NCBI GenBank assembly: GCA_030684755.1
Contig: JAUXXN010000400.1
Span: forward strand, 1-8,906
Direction of reading: 5' to 3'
DNA length: 8,906 nucleotides
Source of the DNA: Hydrogenophaga sp.
GTDB lineage: Bacteria > Pseudomonadota > Gammaproteobacteria > Burkholderiales > Burkholderiaceae_C
The position numbers were made by a program, and so were the translations under genes. A model generated the notes under the pieces. That model did not search any database. It was given only the letters and a program-made list of their open reading frames with translations, and was not told the DNA's origin. This document shows positions 1 to 4,620 of the stretch, in pieces. Positions within the stretch are counted from its first letter, which is position 1; each line of letters opens with the position of its first letter.

Positions 1-78
1 TTGCACGCCCATGCCAGACAGCGCTTCGCGCACTTCGTCCAGTTTGAACGGCTTGATGATGGCGGAGACCATTTTCAT
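1..78 (-). CDS. glnK: P-II family nitrogen regulatory protein (GlnK), N-terminal fragment
   Basis: The first 26 codons of a P-II signalling protein; the gene runs off the left edge. The reverse-strand translation begins MKMVSAIIKPFKLDEVREAL, which matches the conserved beta1-alpha1 start of GlnB/GlnK (KPFKLDEVREAL is a family hallmark). P-II proteins are cytoplasmic trimers that sense 2-oxoglutarate and ATP/ADP, are uridylylated by GlnD on the T-loop, and control AmtB, NtrB and glutamine synthetase adenylylation. The T-loop lies outside the window. The start at 78 is preceded by an AGAGGA Shine-Dalgarno (complement of 87-92) about 8 nt upstream; an ATG two codons further in is also possible. 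GlnK is preferred over GlnB because the upstream DNA carries sigma-54 and NtrC-type sites, typical of glnK-amtB. An amtB gene would be expected beyond the left edge, but this cannot be seen. Confidence 0.9.
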   Translation of the reverse strand, partial: MKMVSAIIKPFKLDEVREALSGMGVQ

Positions 79-162
79 GCTGTGATTCCTCTTCTAGATC
101 AGGAAGGTGATCAGGCCGACTGGCCCACACCACGGGTTGGATTTGATTGCTATTGCCTTGAA

Positions 163-177
163 GCACGGACCGTGCCA
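163..177 (-). promoter_or_regulatory. Sigma-54 (RpoN) promoter of glnK
   Basis: On the minus strand the sequence reads TGGCACGGTCCGTGC, against the sigma-54 consensus TGGCACGNNNNTTGC; only the first T of the -12 element differs. The invariant GG (175-176) and GC (163-164) are separated by exactly 10 bases, as sigma-54 requires. Transcription would start near 151 and leave a leader of roughly 70 nt before the glnK start at 78. A sigma-54 promoter is normally silent without an enhancer-bound AAA+ activator, and the NtrC-like site at 321-337 lies at a suitable distance. Confidence 0.8.
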
Positions 178-320
178 ACTTTTTGAAACACACCCACCTC
201 AATACCCTTCAGGAGCTATAAAAACACCTCCGCCCCCCAGACATGTGCCCACCGCTGATGGGCGGTGTGCCATCATGGGTGCTTATGGTTGCGCTCGGCG
301 GTTGTCACACCCACAGCGCA

Positions 321-337
321 CGCACCAAATCAGTGCA
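321..337 (-). promoter_or_regulatory. NtrC-type enhancer site
   Basis: On the minus strand the 17-mer reads TGCACTGATTTGGTGCG, which matches the NtrC palindrome (TGCAC-N5-6-GGTGCA) at all but the last base. It lies about 170-185 bp upstream of the predicted glnK transcription start, a typical enhancer distance for sigma-54 promoters. The simplest reading is phosphorylated NtrC binding to activate glnK when nitrogen is limiting. It also lies only about 65 bp upstream of the divergent comM start, so it could affect that gene too; that is inference. Confidence 0.72.
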
Positions 338-377
338 AACCCAAACGAGGCGCTTCCCAGCAACCTGCGTCGGGTTA

Positions 378-394
378 TGCACCAAAACAGGGAT
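378..394 (-). promoter_or_regulatory. Possible second, degenerate NtrC half-site overlapping the comM ribosome binding site
   Basis: The plus strand reads TGCACCAAAACAGGGAT: one perfect NtrC half (TGCACC) followed by a degenerate partner. Its left edge is 57 bp from that of the better site at 321. Paired strong and weak NtrC sites are common at sigma-54 enhancers. The right part coincides with AGGGA (389-393), the likely comM Shine-Dalgarno, so conservation here may have two causes. One half-site alone is weak evidence. Confidence 0.35.
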
Positions 395-401
395 TTTTCA
401 G

Positions 402-1961
402 ATGAGTCTGTCATTGGTTCACAGCCGCGCCTTGCTGGGCCTGGATGCAAGGCCGGTCCAAGTTGAGGTCCATCTGGCCAACGGGTTGCCCAGCTTCACC
501 CTGGTGGGCTTGGCCGACACCGAGGTGAAAGAGGCGCGCGAACGCGTACGCTCGGCCATCGCCAATTCCGGGCTCGAATTTCCGAGCAACAAGCGCATCA
601 CAGTCAACCTGGCCCCCGCCGACCTGCCCAAAGACTCGGGCCGGTTCGATCTTCCGATTGCGGTGGGCATCTTGGCCGCCAGTGGGCAAATCGACGCCGC
701 TCGATTGGCCGGTTGGGAGTTTGCCGGTGAACTCTCGCTGGGCGGCGAACTGCGCCCGGTGCGCGGCGCTTTGGCCATGAGCCTGGCGCTTCACCGCGCC
801 GACACCGGAGAAACCGCCGCACACACCCGGCTGGTGCTGCCGCCCGGCAGCGCCGAAGAAGCGGCCCTGGTGCCACAAGCCCAGGTGTACCGCGCGCGCA
901 GCCTGCTGGATGTGGTGGCCCACTTTCTGCCCGAAAACACCAACGCCCCAGCCGATGCACCGCCCGACGATGGCGGCTGGGTGCGCCTGGCCCCTACCCA
1001 ACTCGGCCAGCCCCCCCGCTACGCCGACCTGGCCGACGTGAAAGGTCAGGCCGCTGCCAAACGCGCCCTGGAAATTGCCGCTGCCGGTGGCCACAGTGTG
1101 CTGATGATGGGGCCGCCCGGCTCCGGCAAAAGCATGCTGGCGCAGCGCTTCGCCGGCTTGCTGCCGCCCATGGACACGCAAGAAGCGCTCGAATCGGCCG
1201 CTGTGGCCTCACTCGCTGGCCGATTCCATCTGGAACGCTGGGGCCTGCGCCCCACCTGCGCGCCGCACCACACGGCCAGCGCTGTGGCCCTGGTGGGTGG
1301 CGGTTCACCGCCGAGGCCAGGAGAAATCTCGCTGGCGCACCACGGCGTGCTGTTTCTCGACGAGCTGCCAGAATTCCCCCGCGCAGCGCTCGAAGCCCTG
1401 CGCGAACCCCTGGAAAGCGGCCACATCCGCATTTCGCGAGCGGCCATGCAAAGTGAATTCCCGGCCCGCTTCCAGCTCGTGGCGGCCATGAACCCCTGCC
1501 CCTGCGGCTTTCTGGGCCACACCACCAAGGCCTGCCGCTGCACGCCCGACCAAATCAACCGTTACCAGAGCAAGCTCAGCGGCCCGCTGCTCGACCGCAT
1601 TGACCTGCATGTGGAAGTGCCCGCCTTGGCGCCCGGTGATCTGCTGCACGGTGTGGCCGGTGAACCCAGCGATTCCGTGCGCGAGCGCGTGCAAGCCGCC
1701 CGCGCCCGTGCACACACCCGCCAAGGCCAGACCAACCAAGCCCTAGCTGGCCAAGCGCTGGACGAACACGTGCACCCCGAACCCGCCGCCCTCAAGTTTC
1801 TCAACACCGCCGCCGCCCGCCTGGGCTGGAGCGCCCGCAGCACGCACCGCGCGCTGCGCGTGGCGCGCACCATTGCCGACCTGGCGGGCTCAGAGACGGT
1901 GGGCGTGGGGCATGTGGCCGAAGCGGTGCAATACCGGCGGGCTCTGCGGCAGGGTGGGTGA
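402..1961 (+). CDS. comM: ComM/YifB family Mg-chelatase-like AAA+ ATPase (DNA branch-migration helicase)
   Basis: A 519-residue protein, close to the usual ComM length of about 500-510. ComM is a hexameric AAA+ helicase that drives branch migration so that incoming single-stranded DNA is integrated during natural transformation; many non-competent bacteria also keep it. The N-terminal region (about 1-180) has the typical GLADTEVKEARERVRSAI and LPKDSGRFDLPIA stretches. The AAA+ core shows Walker A GPPGSGKS at 237-244, Walker B VLFLDE at 316-321 and a sensor-1/cysteine segment NPCPCG at 364-369, followed by CRC and the LSGPLLDRIDLHVEVP motif. The C-terminal Mg-chelatase helical domain includes SARSTHRALRVARTIADL. 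The ATG at 402 is chosen because it begins MSLSLVHSRAL, as in homologues, and has AGGGA (389-393) 8 nt upstream. The frame is open back to 243, but those 53 codons look non-coding. It is transcribed away from glnK and appears intact. Confidence 0.95.
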   Translation: MSLSLVHSRALLGLDARPVQVEVHLANGLPSFTLVGLADTEVKEARERVRSAIANSGLEFPSNKRITVNLAPADLPKDSGRFDLPIAVGILAASGQIDAARLAGWEFAGELSLGGELRPVRGALAMSLALHRADTGETAAHTRLVLPPGSAEEAALVPQAQVYRARSLLDVVAHFLPENTNAPADAPPDDGGWVRLAPTQLGQPPRYADLADVKGQAAAKRALEIAAAGGHSVLMMGPPGSGKSMLAQRFAGLLPPMDTQEALESAAVASLAGRFHLERWGLRPTCAPHHTASAVALVGGGSPPRPGEISLAHHGVLFLDELPEFPRAALEALREPLESGHIRISRAAMQSEFPARFQLVAAMNPCPCGFLGHTTKACRCTPDQINRYQSKLSGPLLDRIDLHVEVPALAPGDLLHGVAGEPSDSVRERVQAARARAHTRQGQTNQALAGQALDEHVHPEPAALKFLNTAAARLGWSARSTHRALRVARTIADLAGSETVGVGHVAEAVQYRRALRQGG

Positions 1962-1985
1962 AAACCCAGACAGTGGCACCGCCAC
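1955..1985 (+). other. Two short hairpins at the comM stop codon (weak terminator candidates)
   Basis: Two perfect inverted repeats lie side by side. TGGGT (1955-1959) pairs with ACCCA (1964-1968) around a GAAA loop and spans the comM stop codon. GTGGC (1973-1977) pairs with GCCAC (1981-1985) around ACC. Neither is followed by a T-run, so they are not textbook intrinsic terminators; they could protect the 3' end of the mRNA or be chance. Confidence 0.25.
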
Positions 1986-2273
1986 AGGTGCACGACTACC
2001 TTATGTCAGCGGTTGCCTATCTGGGCTGAAACTGGTCCCTTGACCAGTGCGCAAAGTGGCACCTGATCTGCACGGCTGCCACGGATTCGCTGATGTATAA
2101 GTTATAAGTTTTCATTTCAGCTTGGCCGACTGAGACGTGTGACACCGGTTTTGGCGCTCAAAGTGCCTAGCATGCCAGGCCGCACAGAGCACAACCCCTT
2201 TGGTTTGCACGCAACCTAAACGCCAGCGCGATACACTGTTTGCCATGACACCACCACAGAAAGACAGACCGAT
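1962..2273. other. Intergenic region between comM and the pilin cluster
   Basis: This 312-bp gap has no credible gene. It contains a perfect 7-bp inverted repeat, ACTGGTC (2031-2037) and GACCAGT (2042-2048), which could be an operator or an mRNA hairpin. It also has a sigma-54-like element at 2057-2072 and a tandem 7-bp repeat, ATAAGTT twice (2097-2110), in an AT-rich patch. A sigma-70 reading (TTGCAC at 2205-2210, TACACT at 2232-2237) has a 21-bp spacer and is not convincing. The promoter of the downstream pilin genes most likely lies here. Confidence 0.5.
2057..2072 (+). promoter_or_regulatory. Candidate sigma-54 promoter for the minor-pilin cluster
   Basis: TGGCACCTGATCTGCA matches TGGCAC-N5-TTGCA with one mismatch. 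The GG (2058-2059) and GC (2070-2071) are exactly 10 bases apart. Transcription would start near 2083, about 190 nt upstream of the first pilin start, which is rather long. Sigma-54 with PilR drives the major pilin gene in Pseudomonas; minor-pilin operons there are controlled differently, so this is suggestive only. The perfect inverted repeat at 2031-2048 lies just upstream. Confidence 0.35.
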
Positions 2274-2720
2274 ATGAAAGGTGCCACCCTGCTGGGCTCA
2301 AAAAAATCCACAGCGCACTGCGGCTTTACGCTGATTGAATTGTTGATCGTGGTAGCCGTGGTGGCTGTGCTGGCGGCTGTGGCTATGCCGTCTTACACGG
2401 GTTACATCGAGCGTCAAAAAATGCGCTCGGTCCAGTCCGACCTGACAGGCTTGGCACTGCAAATGGAAAACCGATTTCAGCGCGTGCTGGCCTACCCAAG
2501 CACCACAGCCAGCACCGCCGCCACGCAGGCTATTTTCACGAGTTGGCAGCCCGCGACAAAAGTACAGGATTTCGATTTCAGGATCACGGCTTCCTCCGCG
2601 TCCACCTTTACCGTCACCGCGCAAGGTCAGGGGTCCATGTCAGGTTGCAACATCAGCCTGACACAGGCCAATGTCCGCTCGACAACGGGCTGCCGTCACG
2701 GCGCAGGGAGCTGGTTGTGA
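2274..2720 (+). CDS. Type IV minor pilin, PilE-like
   Basis: A 148-residue prepilin, exported and cut by the PilD prepilin peptidase and assembled into type IV pili or their tip. The leader of 17 residues ends in Gly17, followed by FTLIELLIVVAVVAVLAAVA, a canonical class-III signal with Glu at mature position +5 (Glu22). The next stretch, PSYTGYIERQKMRSVQSDL, continues the alpha1 helix. Two cysteines near the C-terminus (in MSGCNISL and TTGCRHG) can form the disulfide that closes the pilin D-region. The protein resembles the PilE of Burkholderiales minor-pilin clusters, but there PilE is usually the last gene, while here it is first. The ATG at 2274 has only a weak purine stretch upstream (AGAAAG, about 2260-2265). 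Its stop overlaps a GTG that probably starts the next gene. A role as minor rather than major pilin is inferred from context. Confidence 0.85.
   Translation: MKGATLLGSKKSTAHCGFTLIELLIVVAVVAVLAAVAMPSYTGYIERQKMRSVQSDLTGLALQMENRFQRVLAYPSTTASTAATQAIFTSWQPATKVQDFDFRITASSASTFTVTAQGQGSMSGCNISLTQANVRSTTGCRHGAGSWL
2705..2710 (+). promoter_or_regulatory. Strong Shine-Dalgarno that favours a GTG start for the FimT-like gene
   Basis: AGGGAG lies 6 nt before the GTG at 2717, within the 3' end of the PilE-like gene. The GTG overlaps the preceding TGA stop (GTGA, 2717-2720), a classic translational-coupling arrangement. The alternative ATG at 2816 has only GGGGA (2807-2811) 4 nt upstream. Confidence 0.6.
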
Positions 2721-3334
2721 ACCTGCTTCTGTGGTTGCCCCGCACGCTGGGTTGCCAGCTTCGCCCCACCCTGAACAGCCAACCCAAACACCAACGATCC
2801 AGCCGTGGGGACCGCATGCGCGGCTTGACCTTGGTTGAGATGATGGTTGTGGTGGCTTTGCTGGCCATTGCGGCCGGGATGGGAACGTACTTGTCTGCTG
2901 ATTTTTTGCACAAAGCTGATCGACGCGAAGCCCGTGACCAGTTAACGACCGGTTACCGCAAAGCCAAGTCGTTGGCCATGCGCAACGTCAGCGCTCTGAC
3001 GGGCAACACGAATGCCACCCTGTTGTGTTTGGGGAGCGACCAGGTGTTGCGCGTGTATGTGTTTGACAACACCGCCAGTCCAGCCACGGCTCTACCCAGC
3101 AGTTGCGGTGCTGTTGGAACCGTACCTGTTTGGTCCACGCAACTCGCTGGCGGCAGCGCCACCGGTGTGTTTCATGCCGGGGGAGAAACGGTACCTTGGT
3201 CGTGTATGACCTTCAACCGGTGGGGGCGTTTTGTGGCCCACAGTCTGAACAGCGTCAGCTGCACCCACCCTGAAGAATTGCGCATTAAACGCGGCAACGC
3301 GTATTTGGAGATGTCATGGCTCAGCGGACTTTGA
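2717..3334 (+). CDS. Type IV minor pilin, FimT/FimU (GspH) family
   Basis: A predicted prepilin of 205 residues from the GTG at 2717, or 172 from the ATG at 2816. The class-III signal is RG/LTLVEMMVVVALLAIAAG with Glu at mature +5, and the helix then runs on through SADFLHKADRREARDQL and the KAKSLAMRN segment typical of GspH/FimT proteins. FimT/FimU pilins belong to the tip-initiation complex of type IV pili, and some FimT proteins bind DNA during transformation. I prefer GTG because of its Shine-Dalgarno and stop-start overlap, and because the intervening 33 codons look coding; this gives a 36-residue basic leader, in line with the long leaders of the next genes. The ATG form has a leader of only 3 residues. 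Four mature cysteines could make two disulfides. The gene overlaps pilV by 19 nt, so coupled translation is likely. FimT versus FimU cannot be settled here. Confidence 0.82.
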   Translation: MNLLLWLPRTLGCQLRPTLNSQPKHQRSSRGDRMRGLTLVEMMVVVALLAIAAGMGTYLSADFLHKADRREARDQLTTGYRKAKSLAMRNVSALTGNTNATLLCLGSDQVLRVYVFDNTASPATALPSSCGAVGTVPVWSTQLAGGSATGVFHAGGETVPWSCMTFNRWGRFVAHSLNSVSCTHPEELRIKRGNAYLEMSWLSGL

Positions 3335-3831
3335 ACGCCAAAAAACGCCTCATTAACTCGGTCAAGGGCCGATGCCATCAGCGGGGCGATGCACTTATAG
3401 ACTCCATGCTCGCCACGCTGATGGTGCTGATTCTGGGCATGGGTCCTCTGTATGTAATGACCAAAGCCGCCGTGATGCAACGCGAAGGCACTGCGCAGCA
3501 GTTGGTGTCGGCCCAGTTGCGCACCCTGCTGCAAACCACCCCCAAAAGCCAGATTTGCAACGCCGATGGTTCACGCACCGCCGATTGGAGCGCGCCCAGC
3601 ACCATTGCACTCACGACCTACGGCAACGCTACTTCGCAACAGGTTGACATGACGGTCAGTGCCTTGTGCTACAGCGTAAATACCACCGTCAACGGCGTGA
3701 GTGTCCCGCAGGTGCAACTCACTTTGGTGGGGTGTTTGCCTACCGCTTTGGGCATGAGCGGTCCTGTGGTGTTGCGTGAGGGCGCGACGCAAAACGACGA
3801 ACCCACGTCTTGCACCGTTGCCAATGTCTAA
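3316..3831 (+). CDS. pilV: Type IV minor pilin, PilV-like
   Basis: A 171-residue prepilin that starts inside the end of the FimT-like gene, with GGAG (3307-3310) 5 nt before its ATG. The leader is 24 residues and strongly basic (KKR, VKGR), ending QRG. The mature part would start DALIDSMLATLMVLILGMGP, so position +1 is Asp and +5 is Asp instead of the usual Phe/Met and Glu. The hydrophobic helix and the following ERE-like polar helix (VMQREGTAQQL) are normal for PilV/GspI-type pilins. Three further cysteines and a beta-rich C-terminal part (VDMTVSALCYSV, VQLTLVGCLP) follow, with Cys168 near the end. The PilV call rests on position between FimT-like and PilW-like genes and on the N-terminus; the C-terminal part I do not recognise. 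The product should sit in the pilus tip complex in the inner membrane and periplasm before assembly. Confidence 0.75.
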   Translation: MAQRTLNAKKRLINSVKGRCHQRGDALIDSMLATLMVLILGMGPLYVMTKAAVMQREGTAQQLVSAQLRTLLQTTPKSQICNADGSRTADWSAPSTIALTTYGNATSQQVDMTVSALCYSVNTTVNGVSVPQVQLTLVGCLPTALGMSGPVVLREGATQNDEPTSCTVANV

Positions 3832-3860
3832 GCTGTAACGCATCCTCCCATCCCACCACC

Positions 3861-4565
3861 ATGCACACGCACCGTTCGCCGCACGGCACCCACGCCACGC
3901 AACGCGGAGTCACCATCATCTCCACCATGGTGGGGCTGACGTTGGGTTTGCTGAGCGTGCTGGCTATGTTCACGTTGTACCTGACTCAGGTTCGCCAAAT
4001 CGAAGGCACCAGCACCGAACCAGGTGTGCGCTCCCGCAGTGCGCTGGATGGACAACTCTCCCTGGGACTGCTGGCACTGCAACTTGACCTGCAGCAAGCC
4101 GGCTTTGGACTAACCGCCCCCGAATGGGGTACCGATCTTCTAAGCACCACCAACGCTGGCGGCCAAATCCACGCCATCGGTTGGCGCTGGCGCGACATGG
4201 CCTCAGGCGTGGTGTCTTGTTCAGGGATGCGCTACGTGGCCACCGCCAATGCCGGCCTTGCCAATGAAACCGGGCGTCTAGAGGTGCTCAACAACCCGCC
4301 GCTGACCCCGTGCCCCATCGACCCCCCGACGCCCACAGGCGCAGGGGGCTTGTTTGCCCAGGCGGGGGTTGTAATCGAGCGGGTGGCTGAAGACATTCCC
4401 CTACCCACCATCACCCTCACACCCCAAGCACCCACCTGTTATTTGGGCACCGATGACCCGGCAACACCGTTGCCCAAAGGCGTGCTCGTGCAATTTCAAG
4501 CCCGCGTGAGCTTGGCGGGTTTGCCACTGACCCATGGCTTTTGCATCTACAACATCACCGAGTGA
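3861..4565 (+). CDS. pilW: Type IV minor pilin, PilW-like (GspJ family)
   Basis: A 234-residue prepilin. The leader of 16 residues (MHTHRSPHGTHATQRG) is followed by VTIISTMVGLTLGLLSVLAM. The MVGLTLGLL core and the later LALQLDLQQAGFGL are typical of PilW (family pattern ELMVGLTLGLL and LQRDLRQAGF). Mature position +5 is Ser21 in place of Glu, which is unusual for PilW. Four cysteines at Cys120 and beyond (VSCSGM, TPCPID, PTCYLG, GFCIYN) could pair. PilW is the GspJ counterpart in the pilus-tip initiation complex with PilV and PilX. The ATG at 3861 gives a conventional prepilin, but no clear Shine-Dalgarno precedes it; the frame stays open to a TTG at 3810, inside pilV, which would add 17 residues. 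The gap to pilV is 29 nt, consistent with one operon. Confidence 0.8.
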   Translation: MHTHRSPHGTHATQRGVTIISTMVGLTLGLLSVLAMFTLYLTQVRQIEGTSTEPGVRSRSALDGQLSLGLLALQLDLQQAGFGLTAPEWGTDLLSTTNAGGQIHAIGWRWRDMASGVVSCSGMRYVATANAGLANETGRLEVLNNPPLTPCPIDPPTPTGAGGLFAQAGVVIERVAEDIPLPTITLTPQAPTCYLGTDDPATPLPKGVLVQFQARVSLAGLPLTHGFCIYNITE

Positions 4566-4607
4566 TGGGCCGTGGGTTGACGCCACTTTGAAGTTAAAAA
4601 ATTTTTC

Positions 4608-4612
4608 AGGGA
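4608..4612 (+). promoter_or_regulatory. Shine-Dalgarno that sets the start of the large PilX-like gene
   Basis: AGGGA lies 8 nt before the ATG at 4621 and follows an AT-rich stretch (about 4592-4607). This favours 4621 over the in-frame ATG at 4534, which lies inside pilW, has no ribosome binding site, and would place 29 unrelated residues before an already long leader. Confidence 0.6.
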
Positions 4613-4620
4613 ATTTCACC

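Larger units (their letters stand above)
79..401. other. Divergent glnK-comM regulatory region without a gene
   Basis: This 323-bp stretch separates the divergent glnK and comM starts. It holds the glnK Shine-Dalgarno, the sigma-54 promoter and the NtrC-like sites listed separately. In addition it has a 6-bp inverted repeat, CACCGC (250-255) and GCGGTG (262-267), and a short A-rich patch near 217-226 between enhancer and promoter that could help DNA bending. I found no clear IHF consensus and no convincing sigma-70 promoter for comM. Open frames across this stretch lack recognisable protein features. Confidence 0.6.

Noticed and set aside
243..401. Upstream in-frame extension of comM to ATG 243
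   Set aside because: The 53 extra residues have no family resemblance and overlap the NtrC-like sites; ATG 402 has a good ribosome binding site and the expected MSLSLVHSRAL start.
411..1181. Long minus-strand open frame of 256 codons inside comM
   Set aside because: It is an antisense shadow of a GC-rich gene; its composition (Gly, Gln, His, Arg rich) matches no family, and ComM on the other strand is unambiguous.
2205..2237. Sigma-70 promoter TTGCAC / TACACT before the pilin cluster
   Set aside because: The 21-bp spacer is too long and the -10 hexamer is weak.
2543..2716. Extension of the FimT-like frame upstream of GTG 2717
   Set aside because: It overlaps the PilE-like gene in another frame and would put about 94 residues before the prepilin cleavage site.
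4534..4620. Earlier ATG for the PilX-like gene inside pilW
   Set aside because: No ribosome binding site, and it would lengthen an already long leader; ATG 4621 has AGGGA at proper spacing.
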